From positions 1 to 9,991 of the forward strand of contig CALGOD010000015.1 in assembly GCA_937957845.1 (NCBI GenBank): 9,991 bases of DNA, written 5' to 3'. The stretch is from an uncultured Nocardiopsis sp. (GTDB lineage Bacteria; Actinomycetota; Actinomycetes; Streptosporangiales; Streptosporangiaceae). This document shows positions 1 through 6,552 of the stretch, piece after piece. Both the position numbers and the translations under genes were made by a program. How positions within the stretch are numbered: position 1 is the stretch's first letter; every line of letters begins with the position of its first letter. The notes below the pieces were generated by a model. The model had not been told where the DNA came from and searched no databases. It saw only the letters and a list, made by a program, of their open reading frames with translations.

Positions 1-476
1 TTCAACACGCCGATGAAGGCGCGCACGTCGTGGGGCGGCACCGCGTCGTTCCACCGCTTGCACTGCACCACGACCGCCCGCCCGTCCGGGGCGCGCCCCA
101 GAACGTCCACCCCTCCGTCGTCGGCGCCGCCCACCACGGTCACCGCCGTGTAGCCGTGCACCCGCATCAGCGCGGCGACGTGCTCCTCGAACTCCCGGCC
201 CGCCATCCGGTCGACCTCGGACAGGTCCACCCTGCCCAGCGCCCCGCGCTCACGGGCCAGGAGCACCCGCCCACGGCACCACCACACCAGGGCCGCCACC
301 ACCAGGGCCCCCGCCGCCCACAGCAGGGGGCGCGCCGCGCTCTGCGCCACCCACGCGCCGACCATCAGTGCCACGACCAGGGCCAACACCATCGCGTGCC
401 GGTGGCGCCACACGAACCGCCACTCCCGAGGAGCGCGATTCGCCTTCGTCTCACTGTCCGGGGAGATGTCCGTCAT
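1..476 (-). CDS. Membrane-anchored Mrr-type restriction endonuclease-like protein, C-terminus beyond window
   Basis: The first 158 residues are visible, read leftwards from ATG 476-474; the rest lies past the left edge. Residues about 29-46 and 51-67 are two hydrophobic helices forming a hairpin, with a basic stretch before them. From about residue 86 the sequence matches the N-terminal half of the Mrr_cat (restriction endonuclease type IV, PF04471) fold: a helix with the FEEHVAALM pattern, then GGADDGGVDV holding the metal-binding Asp (D124), a strand, and the QCK motif (Q138, K140) of the PD-(D/E)xK active site. Mrr-family enzymes cut modified or foreign DNA, but many actinobacterial proteins with two membrane helices and this domain have no known role. 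AAGAGG at 489-484 lies 7 nt before the ATG. It is divergent from the neighbouring transporter. The family call is good; the function is uncertain because the end is missing. Confidence 0.8.
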   Translation of the reverse strand, partial: MTDISPDSETKANRAPREWRFVWRHRHAMVLALVVALMVGAWVAQSAARPLLWAAGALVVAALVWWCRGRVLLARERGALGRVDLSEVDRMAGREFEEHVAALMRVHGYTAVTVVGGADDGGVDVLGRAPDGRAVVVQCKRWNDAVPPHDVRAFIGVL

Positions 477-576
477 GGGAAGGCCTCTTCCCTCCGTACG
501 CGGATCATCACCGCCGACCGGGCCCCGCACCTGTGGGCATCACCACGCCCTCCACACCGTTTGGAGGACCGACACC

Positions 577-614
577 GCCCGTCCCGGACACACGGGCCGC
601 CCCGACCGGGCGGC
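577..614. repeat. Two adjacent inverted repeats in the divergent nuclease/transporter spacer
   Basis: GCCCGT (577-582) and ACGGGC (592-597) form 6-bp arms around 9 bases, and GCCGCCC (596-602) with GGGCGGC (608-614) forms a 7-bp stem around 5 bases. They overlap by two bases, so only one could form as RNA at a time. They lie in the 226-bp spacer between the nuclease start and the transporter start. They may be an operator or a chance product of very high GC. A TAnnnT hexamer (TACCAT, 632-637) just downstream could be a -10 for the transporter, but it has no recognisable -35 partner. Confidence 0.25.
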
Positions 615-702
615 GGACGACCCCGTGGGACTACCATGACCGCGCGGTGACCACCCCCTCGCACCGGCGACCGCCCGGGGACGCACACGGGAAGAAGCGA
701 CC

Positions 703-1671
703 ATGAACGTCATCACGAACATCGCCGACCTCGTCGGCCGGTGGTTCGCCCCGCTGGTCCTCCTCGGCGGGATCGCGGGTCTGCTCGTCCCCGAGCAGGC
801 CTCCCTCGTCGCCCCGCACATCTCCCTGCTCCTGGGCGTCATCATGTTCGGCATGGGACTGACGATGCGCCCGGTGGACTTCGCCGTACTCGTCAAGCAC
901 CCCAAGGCCGTCATCTTCGGAGTCCTGGCCCAGTACACCGTCATGCCGCTCCTGGGTTGGGCGATCGCCCACGCCCTGAGTCTGCCGCCACTGCTTGTCG
1001 TGGGCATGGTCCTGGTCGGCTCGGCCCCCGGCGGAACCGCCTCCAACGTCATCGTCTACCTCGCCCGAGGTGACGTGGCCCTGTCGGTGGCGATGACCTC
1101 GCTGTCCACCCTGCTCGCGCCCCTGGTGACCCCGCTGCTGGTCCTGGGACTGGCGGGGTCGACCCTGCCCGTCCCCGCAGGGGACCTGTTCGTCTCGATC
1201 CTGCAGGTCGTCCTGCTCCCCGTGGTGGCCGGACTACTGCTGCGCATGGCGGCCGACCGGTTCGTGGAGCGGATCCTGCCCGTGATGCCGCTGGTGTCGG
1301 TCACCGGCATCGTCGTGGTGGTCGCCGCCGTGGTGGGCGCCAACGCCGACGCCGTGCTCTCCACCGGACTCCTGGTCGCCCTGGCCGTGGTGCTGCACAA
1401 CTGCCTGGGCCTGGGGTTGGGCTACCTGATCGGACTGGCCGTCAGGCTGCCCGAGACCGCCCGCCGCGCGATCAGCGTCGAGGTGGGCATGCAGAACTCC
1501 GGCCTGGCCGCCGCCCTGGCCACAGCCCACTTCGCACCTTTGGCCGCCCTGCCCGGCGCCCTGTTCTCGGTCTGGCACAACATGTCCGGTGCGCTCGTGG
1601 CCACCTATTGGGCCCGCCGCGTGCCCGAGGACGCCGAGACCGGCACCCCGGGAACCGACCAGAACCCCTGA
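703..1671 (+). CDS. BASS-family sodium-dependent transporter (bile acid:sodium symporter fold)
   Basis: 322 residues, almost entirely hydrophobic helices (about ten), of normal length for a bacterial member of the bile acid:sodium symporter family (SBF, PF01758). The residues that bind the two sodium ions in the Neisseria meningitidis ASBT structure all have counterparts, and at the same numbers by my count: Q77, S114, N115, S128, T132, E260 and Q264, within the motifs GGTASNV and EVGMQNSG. This supports an active Na+-coupled importer in the cytoplasmic membrane. The substrate cannot be read from sequence: known non-animal members carry pyruvate, ketopantoate or related organic acids as well as bile acids. 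ATG 703 has a purine-rich GGAAGAAG (689-696) upstream. The C-terminal tail after residue 306 is polar and probably cytosolic. The gene stands alone, divergent from the nuclease and convergent with the sensor kinase. Confidence 0.9.
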   Translation: MNVITNIADLVGRWFAPLVLLGGIAGLLVPEQASLVAPHISLLLGVIMFGMGLTMRPVDFAVLVKHPKAVIFGVLAQYTVMPLLGWAIAHALSLPPLLVVGMVLVGSAPGGTASNVIVYLARGDVALSVAMTSLSTLLAPLVTPLLVLGLAGSTLPVPAGDLFVSILQVVLLPVVAGLLLRMAADRFVERILPVMPLVSVTGIVVVVAAVVGANADAVLSTGLLVALAVVLHNCLGLGLGYLIGLAVRLPETARRAISVEVGMQNSGLAAALATAHFAPLAALPGALFSVWHNMSGALVATYWARRVPEDAETGTPGTDQNP

Positions 1672-1672
1672 A

Positions 1673-1710
1673 CCCGCGGGCGCCCCTTGCAGAAACCGGA
1701 CCACCGCGGG
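1673..1710. terminator. Weak candidate bidirectional terminator between convergent genes
   Basis: CCCGCGG (1673-1679) and CCGCGGG (1704-1710) are 7-bp inverted arms separated by 24 bases, filling the 42-bp gap between the stop codons of the transporter and the convergent sensor kinase. The loop is long and there is no T-run on either side, so this is a suggestion from position and symmetry only. Confidence 0.3.
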
Positions 1711-1713
1711 ACC

Positions 1714-3057
1714 TCAACCGGAGCGGCGCAACCTCCACGCGCGGGGCTGCTCCTCCTCATGCGCCGCGTCCAGTTGGGCGAAACGCGCACGCACCCGTGC
1801 TCCGCCGAGCCCGCCGCGCTCCAGGTACACGGTGCCCCCGGTCGCCTCCACCGCGTGCCGCACGATGTCCAGCCCCAGCCCGGTCGATCCGCCCCCGCTG
1901 CTGCCACGCCGTAGAGCGGCCGCGGGGTCGGCGAAACCCGGTCCGGCGTCCTCCACGATCAGGGTCACCCATCCCGCGTAGCGGACCACCACGACCGCGA
2001 ACGGACCGCCGGAGGGGGTGTAGCGGAAGACGTTGCCCACCAACGCGTCCAGTACCGCGACGCACTCCTCCTGGGTCAGCGCCACCCGAGCGGGGGAGTC
2101 GGGAAGGTCCAAGGTGACCTGACGACCCTGGTCGGAGGCGAGCATCGACCAGAAACCCATCCGGTCGGCCACCGCCTCGGACAGGTCGCAGGCGCGCTCG
2201 GCCTCCGGAACGGGCTCGTGCGGGCGCACGTCGCGGATGATGTCGTCCACGTCGCGCTCCAACGCCGCGATCGCCCCCCGTATCCGCTCGCCCTCCTCTC
2301 CGGGCACGAGCTCGGTGTCCAGACGCAGCGCCGTCAACGGGGTGCGCAACCGGTGCGAGACGTCGGCCGCCATCTCCCGCTCCTTGGCCAGCAGCTCCTG
2401 CACACGCTCGCCGATGGCGTTGATCGATTCCCCCAGCAACACCAGGTCCGGTGGTCCGTGCACCCTTATCCGGGCGTTCAACCGGCCCTCCCCGATCGCC
2501 ACGGCCGTGTCCGCCAGCGCGCGCAACGCGCGCCGCGCGGGCCGGCTCAGACGGTCGGTGATCAGTACCGATCCCAGCACCACCACCAGCGCGACCAGGC
2601 CCAGCCCGAGCAGGGCCCGGCCCAGTCCGGCGGTCGCCTCCCACCGGGGCTGGTACACCTCCACCACCGACACACCGCCCTCGGAGGCGGGCACCGTCAC
2701 CAGGTACACGGTTCCCTCCTCGGCCGGGGCGGTGCGCTCGGAGTGCCCCTCGGTCTCTTCGACCAGGGCCGCCACATCGGCTCCCCGCGCACGGCCGGCC
2801 CCCACGGTCGTTCCGTCGGGCAGGTGCACCGCCAAGTGGCCGCGCGCCCCGGCGGGTGTCGAGGCCACCACCCGTCGCAGCACCTCGGGGCCGGTCCCCG
2901 CCCCGGCCACCGCCGCCACCGCTTCCGCCTGGGAGCGAATGTCGGCCTCGGCCCTTTCATGTGCCTTCCGCCAGGCCCACAGGCCCGTCACGGCGATCAT
3001 CACCACCGCGACCAGGACCGTGGCCAGGGTGACCGCACGGGTCAGTAGCCGCCTCAA
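1714..3057 (-). CDS. Sensor histidine kinase with HAMP domain, partner of the adjacent response regulator
   Basis: 447 residues from TTG 3057-3055, whose bases overlap the regulator stop (TTGA). Helix 1 (about 6-29), extracytoplasmic sensor segment (about 30-144) of no recognised family, helix 2 (about 145-167), HAMP linker (168-220), dimerisation/phosphoacceptor domain with H235, then an ATPase domain with N-box N342, G1 box VEDAGPGF (D370) and G2 box STGLGL (391-396). It should autophosphorylate at H235 in response to an outside signal and pass the phosphate to D52 of the partner. The residue after H235 is Arg, where the textbook motif has Glu or Asp (SHRLRTPL); the rest of the box is normal. 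In-frame sequence continues upstream into the regulator gene, but that extension is not signal-like, whereas the TTG start places helix 1 at the N-terminus. Signal unknown. Confidence 0.93.
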   Translation of the reverse strand: MRRLLTRAVTLATVLVAVVMIAVTGLWAWRKAHERAEADIRSQAEAVAAVAGAGTGPEVLRRVVASTPAGARGHLAVHLPDGTTVGAGRARGADVAALVEETEGHSERTAPAEEGTVYLVTVPASEGGVSVVEVYQPRWEATAGLGRALLGLGLVALVVVLGSVLITDRLSRPARRALRALADTAVAIGEGRLNARIRVHGPPDLVLLGESINAIGERVQELLAKEREMAADVSHRLRTPLTALRLDTELVPGEEGERIRGAIAALERDVDDIIRDVRPHEPVPEAERACDLSEAVADRMGFWSMLASDQGRQVTLDLPDSPARVALTQEECVAVLDALVGNVFRYTPSGGPFAVVVVRYAGWVTLIVEDAGPGFADPAAALRRGSSGGGSTGLGLDIVRHAVEATGGTVYLERGGLGGARVRARFAQLDAAHEEEQPRAWRLRRSG

Positions 3058-3749
3058 CTCGGTTCCACCAGCTTCAACCCCACACCCCGCACCGTGTGCA
3101 GGTACCTGGGACGGCTCGCGCTCTCCCCGAGCTTGCGTCGCAACCACGACATGTGCACGTCGATGGTCTGGTCATGGCCCACGAACGGCTGTTGGTGCCA
3201 GACCGCCTCCACCAGCTCCCGGCGGCTCACCACCCGACCCGCGTGCTCCGCCAGGTACGCCAGCAGGTCGAACTCACGGCGGGAGAGTTCCAGCGGCCTG
3301 CCCGCCAACACCGCCTGGCGGCGGGTCAGACTGATCGACAGCTCTCCGACCGTCAGGTCACCGGGGGAGTCGGCGGCGGAGGCGGCCCTGCCCGAGCGGC
3401 GCAGCAACGCGTTCATCCGCGCGGCCAACTGGGTGCTGGAGAAGGGTTTGACCACATAGTCGTCGGCACCGTCGTTGAGCAGACGCACGATCGACTGTTC
3501 GTCGCCGCGCGCCGTCGCCACGATCACCGGGACGTCGCTGTGACCGCGCAGCATCCGCAGAGCCGCCGCTCCGTCCAGATCGGGCAGCCCCAGGTCCAGG
3601 ATGACCAGGTCGGGTTCGTGTTCGGCCGCCTCGCGCAGGGCGTCCAACGCGGTCCCCACGGGCAGCACCGCGTGCCCCAGACCGCTCAGCGCCCGCACCA
3701 GGGCGTCGCGCACCATCTGATCGTCCTCGACCAGCAAGACCCTCGCCAT
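3054..3749 (-). CDS. OmpR/PhoB-family response regulator
   Basis: 231 residues. The receiver domain (1-118) has the acidic pair D9/D10, phosphoacceptor D52 in the strand LVILDLGLP, switch residue T79 and conserved K101 (VVKPF). A linker of about 15 residues leads to a winged-helix DNA-binding domain (132-231) with the recognition-helix pattern TIDVHMSWLRRKLGE and the terminal RGVGLKL wing typical of OmpR/PhoB proteins. It should dimerise on phosphorylation and bind tandem direct repeats; such a repeat lies about 100 bp upstream (3847-3885). ATG 3749 starts the protein exactly at the receiver fold; GTG 3755 would add two residues. No Shine-Dalgarno sequence precedes either codon, and a TAACGT hexamer at 3761-3756 suggests leaderless translation from ATG 3749. 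The kinase follows with overlapping stop and start, so the two are co-translated. Confidence 0.95.
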   Translation of the reverse strand: MARVLLVEDDQMVRDALVRALSGLGHAVLPVGTALDALREAAEHEPDLVILDLGLPDLDGAAALRMLRGHSDVPVIVATARGDEQSIVRLLNDGADDYVVKPFSSTQLAARMNALLRRSGRAASAADSPGDLTVGELSISLTRRQAVLAGRPLELSRREFDLLAYLAEHAGRVVSRRELVEAVWHQQPFVGHDQTIDVHMSWLRRKLGESASRPRYLHTVRGVGLKLVEPS

Positions 3750-3755
3750 GCGCAC

Positions 3756-3761
3756 ACGTTA
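3756..3761 (-). promoter_or_regulatory. Candidate -10 for a leaderless response-regulator transcript
   Basis: Read on the minus strand this is TAACGT, a TAnnnT hexamer whose last base lies 7 nt from ATG 3749. That spacing would put transcription start on the A of the start codon. The absence of any ribosome-binding sequence agrees with this. The -35 region has no good match. Confidence 0.4.
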
Positions 3762-3846
3762 GCCAACCCCGACCGCGCGTACGAGCCCGGGAACCCACGG
3801 TGCACAGGCATGACGTTCGGGTGACCGGCCGCCGGACCCGCGGAGC

Positions 3847-3885
3847 TTAAGTCGAACGAGACGCTTCGTTAAGGCTTCCTTAGGG
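3847..3885. promoter_or_regulatory. Phased direct repeats, probable OmpR/PhoB-type response-regulator site
   Basis: Two 11-bp units stand in tandem: CTTCGTTAAGG (3864-3874) and CTTCCTTAGGG (3875-3885), identical at 9 of 11 positions. A further TTAAG core at 3847-3851 lies exactly 22 bp before the TTAAG at 3869-3873, with TTAGG at 3880-3884 a further 11 bp on, so all three face the same side of the helix. OmpR/PhoB regulators bind as head-to-tail dimers on 11-bp direct repeats, and a gene for one is the nearest on the left. The AT-rich cores stand out from the GC-rich surroundings. The same bases also contain TAAGG-CTT-CCTTA (3870-3882), so an inverted-repeat binder cannot be excluded. Confidence 0.55.
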
Positions 3886-3895
3886 AGGGCGGGAC

Positions 3896-3901
3896 TACTG
3901 T
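3896..3901 (+). promoter_or_regulatory. Candidate -10 of the sugar ABC operon
   Basis: TACTGT matches TAnnnT and begins 10 bp after the direct repeat that ends at 3885. The repeat occupies the -35 position, where no TTGACA-like sequence is present. This is the layout of activator-dependent promoters used by PhoB-like regulators. It implies a 5' leader of about 90 nt before GTG 4001. No transcription start can be proved from sequence. Confidence 0.35.
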
Positions 3902-3967
3902 CATCACACATCGCCGGTGGTGGCGCGCGTCACATCATGCGGGTCGCGCACCGGCACGGCCTGCTGT

Positions 3968-3985
3968 CGGGCACCCACGTGCCCG
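3968..3985. repeat. Perfect 7-bp inverted repeat just before the ATPase ribosome-binding site
   Basis: CGGGCAC (3968-3974) and GTGCCCG (3979-3985) flank CCAC. The element ends 6 nt before the GGAGG at 3992-3996. It could be a repressor operator downstream of the promoter, or a hairpin in the mRNA leader that affects translation of the first operon gene. It does not match the usual LacI/GalR-type sugar operator. Confidence 0.4.
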
Positions 3986-4000
3986 CTCCACGGAGGTGTC

Positions 4001-5197
4001 GTGGCAGAAATCGTGATCGACCGCCTGGGCAAGGTGTACCCGGACGGCACCCGCGCGGTCGACGACCTCTCACTCGACATCCAGGACGGCGAGTTCCTGG
4101 TACTGGTCGGCCCCTCGGGCTGCGGCAAGACCACGGCGCTGCGCATGATCGCGGGACTGGAGGAGATCAGTGAGGGCACCGTGCGCATCGGTGACCAGGT
4201 GGTCAACGGTGTGCCCGCCCGGGACCGGGACGTGGCGATGGTCTTCCAGTCCTACGCCCTGTACCCGCACCTCAACGTCTTCGAGAACATCGCGTTCGGG
4301 CTGCGCCTGCGCAAGCTCCCCAAGGCCCAGATCGACAGACGTGTCCGCGAGGTCGCGCACGTCCTGGAACTGCAGGAGCACCTCACCCGCAAACCCGGAA
4401 ACCTCTCCGGCGGCCAGCGTCAACGGGTGGCGATGGGACGGGCCATCGTCCGTGAGCCCCGGGCGTTCCTGATGGACGAACCCCTGTCCAACCTGGACGC
4501 CAAACTCCGGGTGCAGATGCGCGCCCAGATCGCCCGGATCCAACGCGACCTCGGCGTCACCACGGTCTACGTCACCCACGACCAGACCGAGGCGATGACC
4601 CTGGGCGACCGGGTGGCCGTGATGAAACGGGGCGTCCTCCAGCAGGTCGGACCGCCCCAGGAACTGTACGACCACCCGTGCAACCTGTTCGTCGCCGGTT
4701 TCGTCGGCTCGCCCGGCATGAACCTGATCTGCGTCGAACTCGTCGAGGACGACGGCCGGTTCCGCGTCCGGGTGGGAGAGCAGCACCTCGACCTGCCCGA
4801 CGGTCTCCTGCACCGACGACCCGCCCTGCGCGGCTACGCCGGGGCGAAGGTCGTCCTGGGCATCCGCCCCGAGGACATGGAGGACGCCGAGATCGTCGGC
4901 TCCACCGAGGGGGCCACCCTCACCTCCGTGGCGGACCTGGTCGAGGCCATGGGCTCCGACGTCCTCGTGCACTTTCCCCTGGACGCCGCCCCCGTCGTCA
5001 CCGAGGACACCCGTGAACTCGCCCGTGACGCGGGAGCGGACGAGACCCTCCCGGCCACCGAGGACGGCGTCGTCCTCGTCGGCCGCTTCAGCCCCCGCAC
5101 CCACGTGTTCGAGGGCCAGACCATCTCCGTGGCGGTGGACACCGAAAGGCTCCAGTTCTTCGACCCCGCCACGGGCACCGCGATCCACGACTCCTGA
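4001..5197 (+). CDS. Carbohydrate ABC importer ATPase (UgpC/MalK/MsmX type)
   Basis: 398 residues from GTG 4001, preceded by GGAGG (3992-3996). Walker A GPSGCGKTT (37-45), Q-loop Q83, signature LSGGQRQR (135-142), Walker B with catalytic E160 (FLMDEP), D-loop SNLD (163-166) and switch H193 are all intact. The last ~150 residues form the regulatory MalK-like/TOBE part, including the GIRPEDM motif. The length is only slightly above the usual 360-380. The protein hydrolyses ATP on the inner membrane face and docks to the EAA loops of the two permeases encoded downstream. Many actinomycetes share one ATPase (MsiK) among sugar importers; here the operon carries its own as first gene. The reading frame stays open further upstream, but that stretch lacks homology. 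The stop lies 13 nt before the next gene, and the SD of that gene overlaps this stop codon. Confidence 0.95.
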   Translation: MAEIVIDRLGKVYPDGTRAVDDLSLDIQDGEFLVLVGPSGCGKTTALRMIAGLEEISEGTVRIGDQVVNGVPARDRDVAMVFQSYALYPHLNVFENIAFGLRLRKLPKAQIDRRVREVAHVLELQEHLTRKPGNLSGGQRQRVAMGRAIVREPRAFLMDEPLSNLDAKLRVQMRAQIARIQRDLGVTTVYVTHDQTEAMTLGDRVAVMKRGVLQQVGPPQELYDHPCNLFVAGFVGSPGMNLICVELVEDDGRFRVRVGEQHLDLPDGLLHRRPALRGYAGAKVVLGIRPEDMEDAEIVGSTEGATLTSVADLVEAMGSDVLVHFPLDAAPVVTEDTRELARDAGADETLPATEDGVVLVGRFSPRTHVFEGQTISVAVDTERLQFFDPATGTAIHDS

Positions 5198-5201
5198 GGA
5201 G
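5196..5201 (+). promoter_or_regulatory. Ribosome-binding site that decides the CTG start of the binding protein
   Basis: GAGGAG begins inside the TGA stop of the ATPase gene and lies 9 nt before CTG 5211. No ATG, GTG or TTG in the binding-protein frame occurs between this site and the signal peptide, and GTG 5201 is in another frame. Confidence 0.6.
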
Positions 5202-5210
5202 TGTTCCCCC

Positions 5211-6539
5211 CTGTCAGCGCCCATCTCCCGCCGCCCCTACCGCCTTCGCCTCCTCGGCGCCGCCGGGCTCTGCCTGACCCTGGCCGCCACCGCCTGCGGT
5301 GACGATGGTTCGACGTCCGCCGACGGCGCGGACCTGGACGGTCAGAGCCTGGAGATCGTCGGCCCCTGGGCCGGCGACGAACAGAAGGCCTTCGAACAGG
5401 TCCTGGCGCTCTTCGAGGAGCAGACCGGGGCCAGTGTCTCCTACAGCGGAGCCGGAGACGACCTCCAGACCGTTCTGCAGACTCGCATCCAAGGCGGTGA
5501 CGAACCCGACGTCGCCCTCATCCCGCAGGCCGGACTGATCGAGCACTTCGCGGAGGAGGGCGCCCTGGTCCCGCTCTCCGACGAGGTCTCCCAGACGCTC
5601 GACGACAACATGGCCGGGGCCTGGACCGAGATCGGCTCCGTCGACGGCACCGCCTACGGCGTCTACCTCAAGGTCGCCAACAAGTCCCTGGTCTGGTACA
5701 ACGACGACCTCTTCGCCGAGACCGGCGCCGTGCCGCCGGAAACGTGGGAGGACTTCGTCGGACTCTCCGAGGACCTGGCCGACGTCGGGATCCCCCCGCT
5801 GTCCATCGCCGGAGCCGACGGCTGGGTCCTCACCGACTGGTTCGAGAACGTGTACCTGCAGACCGCCGGGCCCGAGATGTACGACAAGCTCGCCGCCCAC
5901 GAGATCCCCTGGACCGACCCCAGCGTCGAGGTGGCCCTGGAGACCCTCGCCGAGGTGTGGGGTCAGGAACAGCTGATGCTGGGAGGCGGAGACGGCAGCC
6001 TCCAGACCGACTTCCCCACATCGGTGGTCAACGTCTACAGTGACGACCCCGACGCCGCCATGGTGGTGGGCGCCGACTTCATCGGAGGGGTCGTCACCGC
6101 CAGCACCAACGCCGACGTCGGCGGTGTGGCCCAGGTCTTCCCCTTCCCCCACGTGGGCGGAGAGGGCGAGGCCGTCGTCGTCGCCGGTGACGCGGCCGTG
6201 GCCATGACCGACGGTGAGGCCACCATGGAACTGCTGCGCTTCCTGGCCACCGAGGAGGCCGCCCGCGAGTGGGCCGCCATCGGCGGATTCGTCTCGCCCA
6301 ACCGGAACCTGACCGCCGACGACTACGCCGACCCCGTCCTGGGCCAGGTCGCCGAGCAGATCGTCCTGGCCGGCGACAGCGTGCGCTTCGACCTGTCCGA
6401 CCTGCAGCCCGCCGCCTTCGGAGCCACCGTCGGCGACGGCATGTGGCAGACCCTCCAGGACTTCCTGGCCGACCCCTCCGACGTCGAGGGCACGATGGAG
6501 CGCCTCGAGGACGAGGCGGCCCGTGCCCACGGCGAGTAG
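5211..6539 (+). CDS. Sugar-binding lipoprotein of the ABC importer (family 1 extracellular solute-binding protein)
   Basis: 442 residues if started at CTG 5211. That start gives a textbook lipoprotein signal peptide: a basic n-region (RRPYRLR), a hydrophobic core (14-26) and the lipobox ATAC with Cys29 as lipidation site, followed by an acidic tether. The mature part has the family 1 binding-protein layout (PF01547/PF13416): a first strand LEIVGPWAGDEQ, the EPDVALIPQAG and TAYGVYLKVANKSLVWYN segments, and a C-terminal helical lobe; the nearest style is the AglE-like alpha-glucoside group. It captures sugar outside the membrane and delivers it to the two permeases. The start is the odd point: the only in-frame ATG upstream (5013) lies deep in the ATPase gene and would bury the signal peptide behind 66 unrelated residues. 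A miscounted C in the run 5206-5211 is the alternative. The exact sugar is unknown. Confidence 0.92.
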   Translation: MSAPISRRPYRLRLLGAAGLCLTLAATACGDDGSTSADGADLDGQSLEIVGPWAGDEQKAFEQVLALFEEQTGASVSYSGAGDDLQTVLQTRIQGGDEPDVALIPQAGLIEHFAEEGALVPLSDEVSQTLDDNMAGAWTEIGSVDGTAYGVYLKVANKSLVWYNDDLFAETGAVPPETWEDFVGLSEDLADVGIPPLSIAGADGWVLTDWFENVYLQTAGPEMYDKLAAHEIPWTDPSVEVALETLAEVWGQEQLMLGGGDGSLQTDFPTSVVNVYSDDPDAAMVVGADFIGGVVTASTNADVGGVAQVFPFPHVGGEGEAVVVAGDAAVAMTDGEATMELLRFLATEEAAREWAAIGGFVSPNRNLTADDYADPVLGQVAEQIVLAGDSVRFDLSDLQPAAFGATVGDGMWQTLQDFLADPSDVEGTMERLEDEAARAHGE

Positions 6540-6552
6540 GCCGAGGCCACCG

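Noticed and set aside
473..688. Short minus-strand frame whose TGA overlaps the ATG of the nuclease, as in coupled genes
   Set aside because: The 71-residue product is Arg/Gly/Pro-rich with no fold or family resemblance, and the nuclease has its own ribosome-binding sequence. The overlap is probably chance.
3869..3885. Resemblance to an IdeR/DmdR iron box (TTAGG-type inverted repeat)
   Set aside because: Only part of the 19-bp iron-box pattern fits, whereas the 11-bp direct-repeat reading explains more bases and fits the adjacent regulator.
5013..5210. ATG 5013 as start of the binding protein
   Set aside because: It lies inside the ATPase gene in another frame; the added residues are a Ser/Pro/Arg-rich shadow translation and would hide the signal peptide.
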